Notes: generated by a model not told the origin, from the letters alone. 64,000 nucleotides of DNA from DASSNU01 sp035701265 (GCA_035701265.1 DASSNU010000021.1:62001-126000); one strand, 5' to 3'. Positions 35,154 to 44,478 are shown, numbered from the stretch's first letter. Numbers and translations: made by a program.

Positions 35154-35423
35154 ATGCTGGAGCAGGATCTGCATCTCGAAGTACGTCGTAAGCTACAGAA
35201 TTCCGTTCACGTCAAGATCTTCGCCTATCGCAAGGGACGCACGCGCGACCCGGCAAACCGTGTGTGCCTGGGCTCCCTCCACATGCCGGAGGGATACTTT
35301 CACGGCATGCGCCGGGTGCTGGAGCACGGACTGCGGCTGCTCGGCGCGCGCGTCACGGTAGGGGGATCGTACTTCGACGCGAGCGCGCCCACCGATCGCC
35401 TTCCGCCCGCCGTCAGCGCGTAG
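35154..35423 (+). CDS. Small hypothetical protein, 89 aa
   Basis: I do not recognise it. It is soluble, basic and compact: an N-terminal helix (LEQDLHLEVRRKL), a beta-like centre (SVHVKIFAYRKGRT) and an aromatic segment (LHMPEGYFHGMRRVLEHGLRLLG), with one Cys. There is no TM segment or signal peptide. ATG 35154 follows GGAG at 35142-35145 by eight bases; the frame is open far upstream, but that extension is antisense-like and crosses the aceK end. The 175-base gap before it carries two dyads, which suggests regulated expression from its own promoter. Confidence 0.5.
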   Translation: MLEQDLHLEVRRKLQNSVHVKIFAYRKGRTRDPANRVCLGSLHMPEGYFHGMRRVLEHGLRLLGARVTVGGSYFDASAPTDRLPPAVSA

Positions 35424-35487
35424 CTGGAGCGCGGCTCGCGCGGCGGGTGGAAGACGGCCCGCTGCTGCGCGCGCGGGGGACGCGCGG

Positions 35488-35493
35488 TAGTTT
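35488..35493 (+). promoter_or_regulatory. -10-like TAGTTT upstream of the HEFAH peptidase gene (leaderless type)
   Basis: TAGTTT (TANNNT) ends seven bases before ATG 35501. There is no SD, so a leaderless transcript is likely. Confidence 0.35.
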
Positions 35494-35500
35494 TTGCCGC

Positions 35501-38425
35501 ATGCTCCGGCGGTCTTTCCTCCTGGCGGCGCTCGCGCTCGCGGCCAGCGCTCCGCGTGCGGCCGCGCAGTCCGTCTTCACGCGCCCGCAGCTCGAGTGGC
35601 GCACGGTGGAGACGCCGCACTTCGTCATCCACTACCCGGCCGCCAGCGCTCCCTGGTCGCTGGCGATGGCGCGCCACATCGAGAGCGTGGCGGATCGCGT
35701 CACCGCCTTCGTGGGGAACGCGCCCGAGAAGCGCACGACGATCATCGTCGAGGATCCGCTCAACGTCGCGAACGGGTTCGCGCTGCCGCTGCTCGGTCAT
35801 CCGCTCATCATGATGTACCCCACGCCCCCCTCCCCGCACAGCGGGATCGGGGACAATCGCGGCTGGGGAGAGATGCTCTCCGTGCACGAGTTCGCGCACA
35901 TCGCGCACCTCACGCGCCCCTCGCGAAACCCCGCGCAGCGGCGGTTCATGCGGCTCCTTCCACTCCAGGTGGGGCCGCTGGCCATCCAGGCGCCGCGGTG
36001 GGTGACGGAAGGGTTCGCGACGTACGTCGAGGGACAATTGACGGGGAGCGGGCGCCCGAACGGTGCGTGGCGCGCCGCGGTGCTGCGCGAGCTCGCGCTC
36101 GAGGGGAAACTCCCCGCCTACGGCCAACTCGATGCGACGCACGGATACCTCGCCGGCTCCATGGCGTACCTCGTCGGCTCCGCGTACCTCGAGTGGCTGG
36201 TGGCGCGCACGGGCGACGAGAGCCTGGACCATCTCTGGCGGCGCATGAGCGCGCGCGAGCGCCGCTCCTTCAGCGTGGCCTTCGCTGGTGTGTTCGGCGG
36301 TTTGCCCAACGACTTGTACGACGAGTTCACCGTGAACGTGACGGCCGAGGCGCTCCGTGTGCGCGAGGCGGTCGAGCGTACCGGGCGGGTGGAGGGGGAG
36401 TTGGTGCAGGCGCTGAGCGGTTCAACCGGAGGACCAGCGCTCTCGCCCAACGATTCGCTGATCGCCGTCGTCCTCTCGCCCATCGATGAGCCTTCGCGTG
36501 TGGTGGTGTGGCGCACGGCTCCCGATTCGGCCGCCGCAGCGCGCCGTGACAGCGCGCGTGCACGGTTGCTGCGCCTCGATCCCGAAGATGTGCCCGCCGT
36601 CGAGTGGCGTCCCCCTCCGCTCACGCCCGTGGCGGTGCTCAACCCCACCGCCGGTCGTGGCTACGGTGCGCCACGATTCCTTCCGGACGGGCGGCACGTG
36701 CTCGTCACTCGCCTGGCGGCGCAGGGAGATGGCACGCTCCTGTCGGAGCTGTACGAGTGGGACATTCGCTCCCGGCGCGTACGGCGCATCACGCACGGCG
36801 GCGCGATCCGGAGCGCCGACCCCGCGCCGGCAGGCACGTGGGCGGCAGCCGACCGTTGCGCCAACGGCCAGTGCGATCTGGTGCGCGTCGATCTGCGCTC
36901 CGGCGCGATTGCCGACATCGTACGCGGCTCTCCCGCGCTCGACTTCTACGCGCCGCGCGTGAGCGCCGACGGACGTACCATCGCCGTGGCCGTGCAGCAG
37001 GACGGACGGTGGCGGATCGCGCTCGTGGACGTGGTGACGCGTGCCATGCGCGTCGTCGATCCCGGCGATGGCGCGAACCGCTACGACGTCGCCTTCACGC
37101 GACGCGGCGACTCGCTCGTCGTCGTCTCCGATCTGGGCGGCATCACGAATCTCGAGTTGCTCGATCCGGCCACCGGTGGAGCGCGGCTGCTCACGCGCGT
37201 GCTGAGCGCCGTGTTCGCGCCGGCGCCGGATTCGGCGTCGCACAGCGCGTACTTTCTGCATCTCCGCGCCAGGGGGCTCGACCTGCGCCGTGTGTCGCTC
37301 GATTCCGGCGTGAGCTCGTCGACGCTGGCAAACCGCACATCGCGCGATGGCGCGCCTGGCACCAGCGCGCTCGCCGATAGCGTGCTCACTCCCGTCCTTC
37401 CGCCGCCCCCCGCGGTCGGAGACACGTTCCCGGCAGGCGTCGTGAACGGTCCGCGCGACTATGCGCTCGGTCCGCGCGGCTATCGCGTGTGGCCGGCCGG
37501 AATGTGGACTCCTTCCGGGCGCAGCCTCACGGTCGCCCTCGCCAGCGCCGATCCTGTCGGACGTCTGGTGTGGACGCTCCAGGGGAGCTACGGCGACGAG
37601 AGCGCGTGGCGTGGGGTGGCAGCGGGCGCCACGTTGCGTCTCTGGCGTCCCGCCATCGATGCCGCCCTCTTCGCCACGCGCGAGCGTCCATCGCGACAAC
37701 ACGACCGCATTGCCGTGCCGGCGAGCGCGGACGCCGACTACTCCGGCGGCATGCTGGCCATCTCTCTGGAGCGGCGTCTCGATGGGTGGCGAGATGCGGT
37801 GCGCGTCGGAGGATCGTACGGCGTCGTGGACGGTCCGGCGTTGTCGAGCGAGCGGCGCGCGCTCGCCTTCGGCGACATCGGCGCGGGCGCGTCGTCGTCT
37901 GGACGCACATGGCAGGCGGGCGCATCGATGCGACTCCAGGGCGCGTTCGGCAACACGGACGGCAGCGCGTGGCGGCGAGCGATGGCATCCGCCGCCATCG
38001 CTGGCGCGTGGCACGGTCGCGGACTGCGCGCGGGAGGGAGTTACGGCACGGTGAACGCGGACGCTCCCGCCTACGAGCAATTCCTGGTAGGCGGCGCGTC
38101 GAGCGGGCTGATCGATCAGGCGCTCCTCTCCCAGCGCATCGTGGAGCCGGGCGTTCCGACCGGAATCGCGAGCGGCGCACGGATGGCGGTGCTGTCCCTC
38201 GCGCTCTCCGGCAGCGTGCTCGAGCCGTACATCCACTGGCTCGCCGCTGGACCCACCATCGATCACTGGCACCGCGTGATCGGCGTGGAGGCGTCCCAGA
38301 CGGTGGCGGCCATCTCCCTTGTCGGCCTCCCGGTGGTACGGGCGCGCGCGGGGGTGGCCTACTCCGTGGACGAGCCGTTCCGCCATCGCACGCGCTTCTA
38401 CCTGTCGCTCCAGTACCAGCCGTAG
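35501..38425 (+). CDS. Peptidase MA-like metallopeptidase with beta-propeller domain
   Basis: A 974-residue exported protein. The signal peptide is MLRRSFLLAALALAASAPRA-AAQ. Residues 30-330 form a gluzincin-like peptidase: SVHEFAHIAHL gives His129, Glu130 and His133, and WVTEGFATYVEG gives the third ligand Glu170. From about 340 to 640 it has WD40/PD40-like propeller repeats (GAPRFLPDGRHVLVTRL, FYAPRVSADGRTIAVAV, YDVAFTRRGDSLVVVSD), and the last 250 residues are beta-barrel-like, ending YSVDEPFRHRTRFYLSLQYQP, as in outer-membrane proteins with a terminal aromatic strand. This order (peptidase, propeller, barrel) suggests an outer-membrane-anchored secreted peptidase; substrate unknown. Confidence 0.85.
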   Translation: MLRRSFLLAALALAASAPRAAAQSVFTRPQLEWRTVETPHFVIHYPAASAPWSLAMARHIESVADRVTAFVGNAPEKRTTIIVEDPLNVANGFALPLLGHPLIMMYPTPPSPHSGIGDNRGWGEMLSVHEFAHIAHLTRPSRNPAQRRFMRLLPLQVGPLAIQAPRWVTEGFATYVEGQLTGSGRPNGAWRAAVLRELALEGKLPAYGQLDATHGYLAGSMAYLVGSAYLEWLVARTGDESLDHLWRRMSARERRSFSVAFAGVFGGLPNDLYDEFTVNVTAEALRVREAVERTGRVEGELVQALSGSTGGPALSPNDSLIAVVLSPIDEPSRVVVWRTAPDSAAAARRDSARARLLRLDPEDVPAVEWRPPPLTPVAVLNPTAGRGYGAPRFLPDGRHVLVTRLAAQGDGTLLSELYEWDIRSRRVRRITHGGAIRSADPAPAGTWAAADRCANGQCDLVRVDLRSGAIADIVRGSPALDFYAPRVSADGRTIAVAVQQDGRWRIALVDVVTRAMRVVDPGDGANRYDVAFTRRGDSLVVVSDLGGITNLELLDPATGGARLLTRVLSAVFAPAPDSASHSAYFLHLRARGLDLRRVSLDSGVSSSTLANRTSRDGAPGTSALADSVLTPVLPPPPAVGDTFPAGVVNGPRDYALGPRGYRVWPAGMWTPSGRSLTVALASADPVGRLVWTLQGSYGDESAWRGVAAGATLRLWRPAIDAALFATRERPSRQHDRIAVPASADADYSGGMLAISLERRLDGWRDAVRVGGSYGVVDGPALSSERRALAFGDIGAGASSSGRTWQAGASMRLQGAFGNTDGSAWRRAMASAAIAGAWHGRGLRAGGSYGTVNADAPAYEQFLVGGASSGLIDQALLSQRIVEPGVPTGIASGARMAVLSLALSGSVLEPYIHWLAAGPTIDHWHRVIGVEASQTVAAISLVGLPVVRARAGVAYSVDEPFRHRTRFYLSLQYQP

Positions 38426-38474
38426 CCGTTACAGTCCAAGCGGTCGCCGCGTCCTCTGTGAAGGAGGCGCGCGG

Positions 38475-41102
38475 ATGACGACGACGGCCGAGGCACGCTG
38501 GGAACAATACAACGAAGAAGGGCGCTCGCTCTTCGCGCGCGGTGATCTTCCGGGCGCGGAGCGCGCGTTCGTGGCCGCCATTCGCGAAGCGGTGCAGCTT
38601 GGCGAAACGAGCCTCCGTCTCGCGTCGAGTCTTTCGAACCTCGGCCAGCTTCGGTATCGCCGCCGCGACTTCACGCGTGCCGAGGAGTTGTTCAAGAAGT
38701 CCCTCGAGATCCGCGAGCAGTCGCTCGGCCCGCACCACCCCGGCGCCGTGCAGACCATCAACAACCTGGCCGCCCTGTACTTCGCGCGTGGCGAGGTTGC
38801 CGAGGCGGAACGGCACTACCGCCGCGCGCTCACGATTCTGGAGCAGCACTACGGTCCCGAGCACGCGGAGCTCGGCGGAACGCTCAACAATCTCGCGCGC
38901 CTCTGCTTTCACCGTGGCGACCACGACGCCGCCGCACCGCTTCTCCTCCGCTTGCTCGCCGTCAAGCAGGCGCAGCACGGTCCCGATCACGCGGAGATCG
39001 CCGCCGTTCTCACCAGTCTTGCCAAGGTGCGCTGCGGACAGGAGGACTTCGACGCCGCCGAGCAGCTCGCGCGGCGCGCGCTCTCCATCCGCGAGCGCGC
39101 GGAGAAGGGAAGCGAGCCGGCGCTCGCCGCCACGCTCGAAGCACTGGCCGATGCCTGCGCCGGATCGGGGAAGGTGGAGGAGGAGATCGATCTCCTGGAG
39201 CGCGCGCTCGCCGTGCGCGCGCAGGCGCTGGGCGACGACCACTCCGCGCTCGCCGCGCTTCGCGAGCGGATCGAGCGCTCTCGCGCCACGCTGTCTCCCG
39301 CCGATGGCGGTACCGAGGCGCCCTCGTCCCCGAACGCTGCCCACCCTGCGTCCCCGTCGCGCGATCCGGAGCGACTGAACGACGCGACGCGATCCACCGA
39401 CGGTACGGTGTGGATCGCACCGCCGGACTCCGACGCACAGGCCGAGCGCATCCCCACGGAGGAGCTGCCTGCCGTGCGCTCCGCGTGGAGCGGTGGTCCC
39501 CGACCGTCACTCGTCTCCAACGCGCCCCCCGCGTACAGGGAACCGGATGCGCCCGCCCCAGCGCCGCAGGATGCCGGAGCCGAGGAGAATGCCGAACCCG
39601 CACCGGAGGTGATGGAGGTCCCGCCCATCCTGCACTCCTCGCCTGCGGACGTCGCCGCTGCCGCGGCCGCTGCGCCGCCGCTCGTGGTGTCGCACTCGAG
39701 CGATGAGCTCCCTACCGAGGAGACCACGCCAGCGGACATGATGGCCGCGGCGGACACGGAGAACGCGCTCGGCACCGACGCGAGCGCTGTGTGTGAGACG
39801 GATGTGTCCGGGACGGAAGCGGCAGCCGACGTCCCGGCCGAAGCGGCGCACGAAAATGCGAGCCCGCCGACCGAGACGCCCCCCGATCTTGGTTCGAGGC
39901 TGGACGAATCGCCGGTGTTCGCGGAGCTGATGCCGCGGAGCGATCTCGTGCCGACTCCGGCGGACGGGCAGCCGGAAATGCCTGCCGCGACGAACGATGG
40001 CACGTCGTCGGCACCGCTCGACGCGCCGCGCTACGATCCCGAGACGGGGACGTGGCGCGAGCCGCAGATGCCTTCCGAGCCGCGCCCGATCATGACGTCT
40101 GGCGCGCTGCCGCCGGCGCGCCCCGCGGTGCCTCCGGCCATACTGCGAGGCGAGCCAGCTCCCGACCACGCCAGCAGCACCCCCGGTGCGCCGCCGCAGT
40201 TCAACGGCAGCCCGCGCGCGCCGCTCGCGCCTCGTCCGTTCGGTGTGCCGGCCCCCGCCAAGCTCGACGCTCCGCCACAGCCGCAGCCGGCGGGCGATCC
40301 GTGGTCCGCGCCTGCGCGTCCATCCGACGCACTCGCGAGCACGAACGCCGCACCGCCGTTCCCCGCCAGCGGGCCGCATCGCGTGCCGCCCGCGTCGCCC
40401 TGGGATGCCACGACGGCAGCCACGCCGCAGGTGGAGGGGTTCGATCCCGGGGCAGGAGTGCCGGGACGTGCGGAGCCTGCACGGCAGGAGGCGCACGCAC
40501 ACGCATCGCACGACGCGAACACGGTGCACGCGGGCGCGGTGGTGCATGACGCGCCGGCGCTCGTCGGCGCGCCGACGCCGCGGCACGTGCGGCGCGCGGT
40601 TCGGATGGATCCTCTGGGGTATGGTGCGCGTTCGCACGGGCGCACGTGGGCGGTCGCGGCGGGCATTCTCCTCCTGCTCGGCGGGGGAGGGTGGCTGTAC
40701 GTCACCAGGCGCGCCGCATCGCCCTCGCAGGCGGAAGCGCGCACGTCCGCGCCACCTCCTGCCGATTCGCAGGTTGTCCGTGGCGCTGCCGCAGCCAGCA
40801 CGCCGTCCGTGGATGAGGAGCGCACGCGCACCGTGGTGCCGCGGAGCGCGATGATCCCCGGGCATGGCGATGAGTCCGTGTCCGGGTCGGACGCCGACCC
40901 CTCGTCCCCGGCCGCGAACGCCGACGGAGCGCCGGCGCCGGACTCGACGTCCGCGCCAGCGCTCCCCACCATCGCGCCGCCCAAAATCGACGTGGGGCGT
41001 GTCACCGCAGCGGTGGACCGGGACCGCGCCAGGCTGGACTCCGTGACCAAGCGCGTCGAGACGCGCGTTCCCACCTTCGAGAAGAAGCCGCCGCCGCGGT
41101 AG
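38475..41102 (+). CDS. TPR protein with long low-complexity linker and C-terminal TM helix
   Basis: An 875-residue protein. Residues 1-285 are about six TPR units of the 42-residue kinesin-light-chain type (SLSNLGQLRYRRRDFTRAEELFKKSLEIRE, TLNNLARLCFHRGDHDAA). Residues about 290-720 are a Pro/Ala/Asp/Glu-rich disordered segment. One TM helix (WAVAAGILLLLGGGGWLYV, about 730) is followed by a basic RRA and a 130-residue tail ending in Lys/Arg-rich FEKKPPPR. With no signal peptide, the TPR part is probably cytoplasmic and the tail periplasmic. AAGGAGG lies seven bases before ATG 38475. Role unknown; perhaps a scaffold. Confidence 0.8.
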   Translation: MTTTAEARWEQYNEEGRSLFARGDLPGAERAFVAAIREAVQLGETSLRLASSLSNLGQLRYRRRDFTRAEELFKKSLEIREQSLGPHHPGAVQTINNLAALYFARGEVAEAERHYRRALTILEQHYGPEHAELGGTLNNLARLCFHRGDHDAAAPLLLRLLAVKQAQHGPDHAEIAAVLTSLAKVRCGQEDFDAAEQLARRALSIRERAEKGSEPALAATLEALADACAGSGKVEEEIDLLERALAVRAQALGDDHSALAALRERIERSRATLSPADGGTEAPSSPNAAHPASPSRDPERLNDATRSTDGTVWIAPPDSDAQAERIPTEELPAVRSAWSGGPRPSLVSNAPPAYREPDAPAPAPQDAGAEENAEPAPEVMEVPPILHSSPADVAAAAAAAPPLVVSHSSDELPTEETTPADMMAAADTENALGTDASAVCETDVSGTEAAADVPAEAAHENASPPTETPPDLGSRLDESPVFAELMPRSDLVPTPADGQPEMPAATNDGTSSAPLDAPRYDPETGTWREPQMPSEPRPIMTSGALPPARPAVPPAILRGEPAPDHASSTPGAPPQFNGSPRAPLAPRPFGVPAPAKLDAPPQPQPAGDPWSAPARPSDALASTNAAPPFPASGPHRVPPASPWDATTAATPQVEGFDPGAGVPGRAEPARQEAHAHASHDANTVHAGAVVHDAPALVGAPTPRHVRRAVRMDPLGYGARSHGRTWAVAAGILLLLGGGGWLYVTRRAASPSQAEARTSAPPPADSQVVRGAAAASTPSVDEERTRTVVPRSAMIPGHGDESVSGSDADPSSPAANADGAPAPDSTSAPALPTIAPPKIDVGRVTAAVDRDRARLDSVTKRVETRVPTFEKKPPPR

Positions 41103-41131
41103 CGCGGGTTCCGCGCGGCGCGCGGAGCGTC

Positions 41132-41137
41132 TAGACT
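41132..41137 (+). promoter_or_regulatory. -10-like TAGACT upstream of speA (leaderless type)
   Basis: TAGACT ends eight bases before ATG 41146; the same hexamer precedes ada at almost the same distance. No SD is present. Confidence 0.45.
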
Positions 41138-41145
41138 TCCGCACC

Positions 41146-43104
41146 ATGGCCACGCGCGCGCTCGACGAGACGCTCCCGCCTCCACCCGTGCCCTCCCCCC
41201 ATGAGGGGTGGACGATCGATGATTCCCGCGAGATGTACAACATCGCGGGGTGGGGCATCGGCTACTTCGACATCAACGACGCCGGGCACGTGATCGTGCG
41301 CCCCGACAAGGGGCGCCCCGAGCGGGCGCTCGATCTCTTCGAGCTGGCCATGGACCTCGGCGAGCAGGGCGTGGGGCTCCCTCTCCTGCTCCGCTTCTCC
41401 GACATCCTCCGCTCGCGCATCGAGACGCTCGGCCAGCGGTTCCAGAACGCCATCACCGAGTTCGGCTACGAGAACGGCTACACGCTGGTCTATCCGATCA
41501 AGGTGAACCAGCAGCGCCACGTGGTGGAGGAGATCGTGCACTTCGGCGCGCCGCACGGCGTAGGGTTGGAGTGCGGGAGCAAGCCGGAACTGCAAGCCGT
41601 GCTCGCGCTCTCCGAGTCGTCCGACCACGTGATCGTGTGCAACGGGTACAAGGACGAGGAGTTCATGCGCCTCGCCCTCATGGGACAGCGGCTGGGGCAC
41701 ACGGTGTTCGTCGTGATCGAGCAGTTGAGCGAGCTCGACGTGCTGCTGCGCGTGGCCGACGAGATGGGCGTCACGCCCACGGCGGGCGTCCGCATCAAGC
41801 TGGCCTCCGAGGGGTTCGGCCGCTGGGCGGAAAGCGGAGGGGAGAAGTCCAAGTTCGGCCTCACCTCCAGCGAGCTCGTCCGCGTGGTGGACCAGCTCGC
41901 CGCCGTCGGTCGGCTGGACGTGCTCAAGCTCGTCCACTTCCACCTCGGCTCGCAGATCACCGACATCCGCTACGTGAAGAGCGGTCTGCAGGAAATCGCG
42001 CGGTTCTACGCCGAGCTTCGCGGCATGGGGGTGGACATCACGCACGTGGACGTGGGTGGCGGGCTGGGCGTGGATTACGACGGCACCAGCTCCACCGCGT
42101 CGGCGAGCGTCAACTACTCCATCCAGGAGTACGCGAACGACATCATCTACACCCTCGGCGAGATGTGCCGCGAGATGGAGCTCCCCATGCCGCACATCAT
42201 CTCCGAGTCGGGGCGGGCGCTCACGGCGCACCATGCGCTCCTCCTGCTCAACGTCATCGACGTCGAGTCGCAGCGCGACATTGCCGTTCCCGAGGTAGGC
42301 GACGATGACCACGTGATCCTCCACCAGTTACGCGAGGGGTACGATTCGATCTCCAGCCGCAGCGTGCGCGAGGTCTATCACGACGCCACGTTCGCCAAGG
42401 AACACGCGCAGGCGCTCTTCAAGAGCGGCGTGCTCTCGCTACGCGAGCGTGCGCGCGCGGAGCAGCTCTACCTGGCCACGGTGAACGCCGTCGCGCGCAT
42501 CGCGCAGCGCGACCGCGAGGAGTACCTCGACATCATCGAGGATCTCGAGGCGACGCTCGTGGACCGGTACTTCTGCAACTTCAGTATCTTCCAGTCGCTG
42601 CCGGACAGTTGGGCGATCGACCAGATCTTCCCGATCATGCCGGTGCACCGTCTGGACGAGGAGCCCGTGCGCCGCGGGACGCTGCAGGATGTGACGTGCG
42701 ACTCCGACGGCAAGATCGACCGGTTCACCGGCGGGAAGCACGGCCGGCCGAGTCTGGAGCTGCATCCGTTCCGCCACGGCGAGCCGTACATCCTGGGGAT
42801 TTTCCTCACGGGCGCGTATCAGGAGATCCTCGGCGACCTGCACAATCTCTTCGGCGACACCAACGCGGTGCACGTCCGGCTCTCGGAGACCGGCTACGAA
42901 GTGACCGATCTCGTGCACGGCGACACGGTGACCGAGGTGCTGAACTACGTGCAGTTCCGCGCGCCGGATCTGCTCGCGACGTTCCGGCGCAAAGTGGCGG
43001 CGGCCAAGGATCTCCCGCGCCACGAGGCGAATGCCTTCATTGCCGACTACGTCGCAGGTCTGGAAGGCTACACGTATCTCGAAGGCGACGCCGCCTCGCG
43101 CTGA
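41146..43104 (+). CDS. speA: Biosynthetic arginine decarboxylase
   Basis: A 652-residue fold-III PLP enzyme converting arginine to agmatine, the first step of one putrescine/spermidine route. TLVYPIKVNQQRHVV contains the PLP Lys119, HFHLGSQI and VDVGGGLGVDYDG form the phosphate site, and DVTCDSDGKID carries the active-site Cys at the dimer interface. The length and order match SpeA, which has an insertion and a helical C-terminal domain. No agmatinase or agmatine deiminase gene is adjacent. The preceding TAGACT suggests a leaderless mRNA. Confidence 0.96.
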   Translation: MATRALDETLPPPPVPSPHEGWTIDDSREMYNIAGWGIGYFDINDAGHVIVRPDKGRPERALDLFELAMDLGEQGVGLPLLLRFSDILRSRIETLGQRFQNAITEFGYENGYTLVYPIKVNQQRHVVEEIVHFGAPHGVGLECGSKPELQAVLALSESSDHVIVCNGYKDEEFMRLALMGQRLGHTVFVVIEQLSELDVLLRVADEMGVTPTAGVRIKLASEGFGRWAESGGEKSKFGLTSSELVRVVDQLAAVGRLDVLKLVHFHLGSQITDIRYVKSGLQEIARFYAELRGMGVDITHVDVGGGLGVDYDGTSSTASASVNYSIQEYANDIIYTLGEMCREMELPMPHIISESGRALTAHHALLLLNVIDVESQRDIAVPEVGDDDHVILHQLREGYDSISSRSVREVYHDATFAKEHAQALFKSGVLSLRERARAEQLYLATVNAVARIAQRDREEYLDIIEDLEATLVDRYFCNFSIFQSLPDSWAIDQIFPIMPVHRLDEEPVRRGTLQDVTCDSDGKIDRFTGGKHGRPSLELHPFRHGEPYILGIFLTGAYQEILGDLHNLFGDTNAVHVRLSETGYEVTDLVHGDTVTEVLNYVQFRAPDLLATFRRKVAAAKDLPRHEANAFIADYVAGLEGYTYLEGDAASR

Positions 43105-43146
43105 CCGAGCGCGGCGCGCGGCGGCGCCTGCCATCTCGAGGATGTC

Positions 43147-44403
43147 GTGGAGACAGGACACTTTCCGAGCGTCCTGGCGGCGCTCGTCGCCACGCTCATC
43201 GCCACCAAGCTGTTCGGCGAGCTCGCGCAGCGCATCCGGCAGCCGGCGGTGCTCGGCGAGTTGCTCGCCGGCATCGTGCTCGGCGGGTCGCTGCTCGGTG
43301 TGCTCGATCCCAGCGATCCCGTCATGCACGCGCTGGGCGAGCTGGGCGTGCTCGTGCTCCTCTTCGAGATCGGGCTGCACACCGATCTGCGATCGCTCGT
43401 GCGCGTGGGCGGTTCCGCGACAGCGGTGGGGCTGGTGGGAGTTGCGCTACCATTCGCGCTCGGCGACCTGGCCGCGCGGCAGCTCGGACTGTCGCCCATG
43501 GCGGCACTCGTCGCGGGCGCGGCGCTCACGGCCACCTCCATCGGCATCTCCGCGCGCGTACTGGCCGACCTGGGCCAGCTCGATCGACCCGAGGGGCAGA
43601 TCGTGCTTGGCGCCGCCGTGCTCGACGATGTGGTAGGGCTGGTCATCCTCTCCGTCGTCTCCACCATCGCGGCGGGCGCCGGGGTGAGCGTCGGCGGGAT
43701 CGCCGTCACCGCGGCGGTGGCCGTGGGATTCATCGCGGCGGCCATTCTCGTGGGGCAACTCCTGGCTCCGCCCGTCTTCCGCTGGGTGGATCAACTGGAG
43801 CAGTCGGGCGCGCTCGGCGTGATGGCGCTCGCGTTCGCCTTCCTCCTCGCGTGGGTCGCGTGGCGCATCGGCTCGGCCATGATCATCGGCGCGTTCGCCG
43901 CGGGGCTCGTGGTGCATCGGACGCCGCAACGCCACGGCATCGAGCGCGCAACGGCATCGGTGGGGTACCTCGTGGTGCCGATCTTCTTCGCGGTGGTCGG
44001 AGCGCAGGTGGATCTCCGTTCGCTGCTCGATCGCCAGGTTCTGCTCGTGGGCGGAGTGCTCGTGATCGTGGCGGTCGTGGGGAAATTCGCGGCCGGCTAC
44101 GCGCCGGTGTGGTTCCGCGGCGACAAGGCGCTGATCGGCGTGGCGATGATCCCGCGTGGCGAGGTCGGGCTCATCTTCGCGCAGATGGGACTCACCGAGG
44201 GTGTGCTCGACGCCGGGATGTTCAGCGCGATCACCATGATGGTGGTCGTGACCACATTCGCCGCGCCGATCGCGCTCGGGCGAATGGCGCGCCGCACCAC
44301 GCCGCGCACGGAGCAGGAGCGTGCCGGCGACGGAGGGATCGACGACCTCGTCGCGGGCGCACGCGCGTCGCCGGACGACGCGCGGAGCGGGGCCGATGGA
44401 TGA
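43147..44403 (+). CDS. CPA2 family cation:proton antiporter
   Basis: A 418-residue inner-membrane protein with about 12-13 TM segments covering residues 8-385. The CPA2 fold signature is GAAVLDDVVGL with the Asp160-Asp161 pair that binds Na+ and H+. RQPAVLGELLAGIVLG is the conserved TM2 block, and LVVPIFFAVVGAQVDL and GEVGLIFAQMG lie in the C-terminal half. There is no RCK/TrkA-N domain, so it resembles NapA/KefB-like exchangers without a nucleotide switch. It would exchange Na+ or K+ for protons. GTG 43147 follows the speA stop by 42 bases on the same strand. Confidence 0.9.
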   Translation: METGHFPSVLAALVATLIATKLFGELAQRIRQPAVLGELLAGIVLGGSLLGVLDPSDPVMHALGELGVLVLLFEIGLHTDLRSLVRVGGSATAVGLVGVALPFALGDLAARQLGLSPMAALVAGAALTATSIGISARVLADLGQLDRPEGQIVLGAAVLDDVVGLVILSVVSTIAAGAGVSVGGIAVTAAVAVGFIAAAILVGQLLAPPVFRWVDQLEQSGALGVMALAFAFLLAWVAWRIGSAMIIGAFAAGLVVHRTPQRHGIERATASVGYLVVPIFFAVVGAQVDLRSLLDRQVLLVGGVLVIVAVVGKFAAGYAPVWFRGDKALIGVAMIPRGEVGLIFAQMGLTEGVLDAGMFSAITMMVVVTTFAAPIALGRMARRTTPRTEQERAGDGGIDDLVAGARASPDDARSGADG

Positions 44404-44447
44404 AGCGCCTCCCGGAGCGGATGTCGCCGCGGTCCGGGAGGCGCTTC
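44402..44447. terminator. 15-bp perfect hairpin between antiporter and sodA genes
   Basis: GAAGCGCCTCCCGGA at 44402-44416 pairs without mismatch with 44433-44447 around a 16-base loop. The left arm begins inside the antiporter stop codon and the right arm ends 31 bases before the sodA stop, so it serves two convergent genes. It is the longest perfect stem seen in the window. Confidence 0.7.
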
Positions 44448-44478
44448 GTGCTGCGGTGGTCGATGACGCTGCCGCGCT

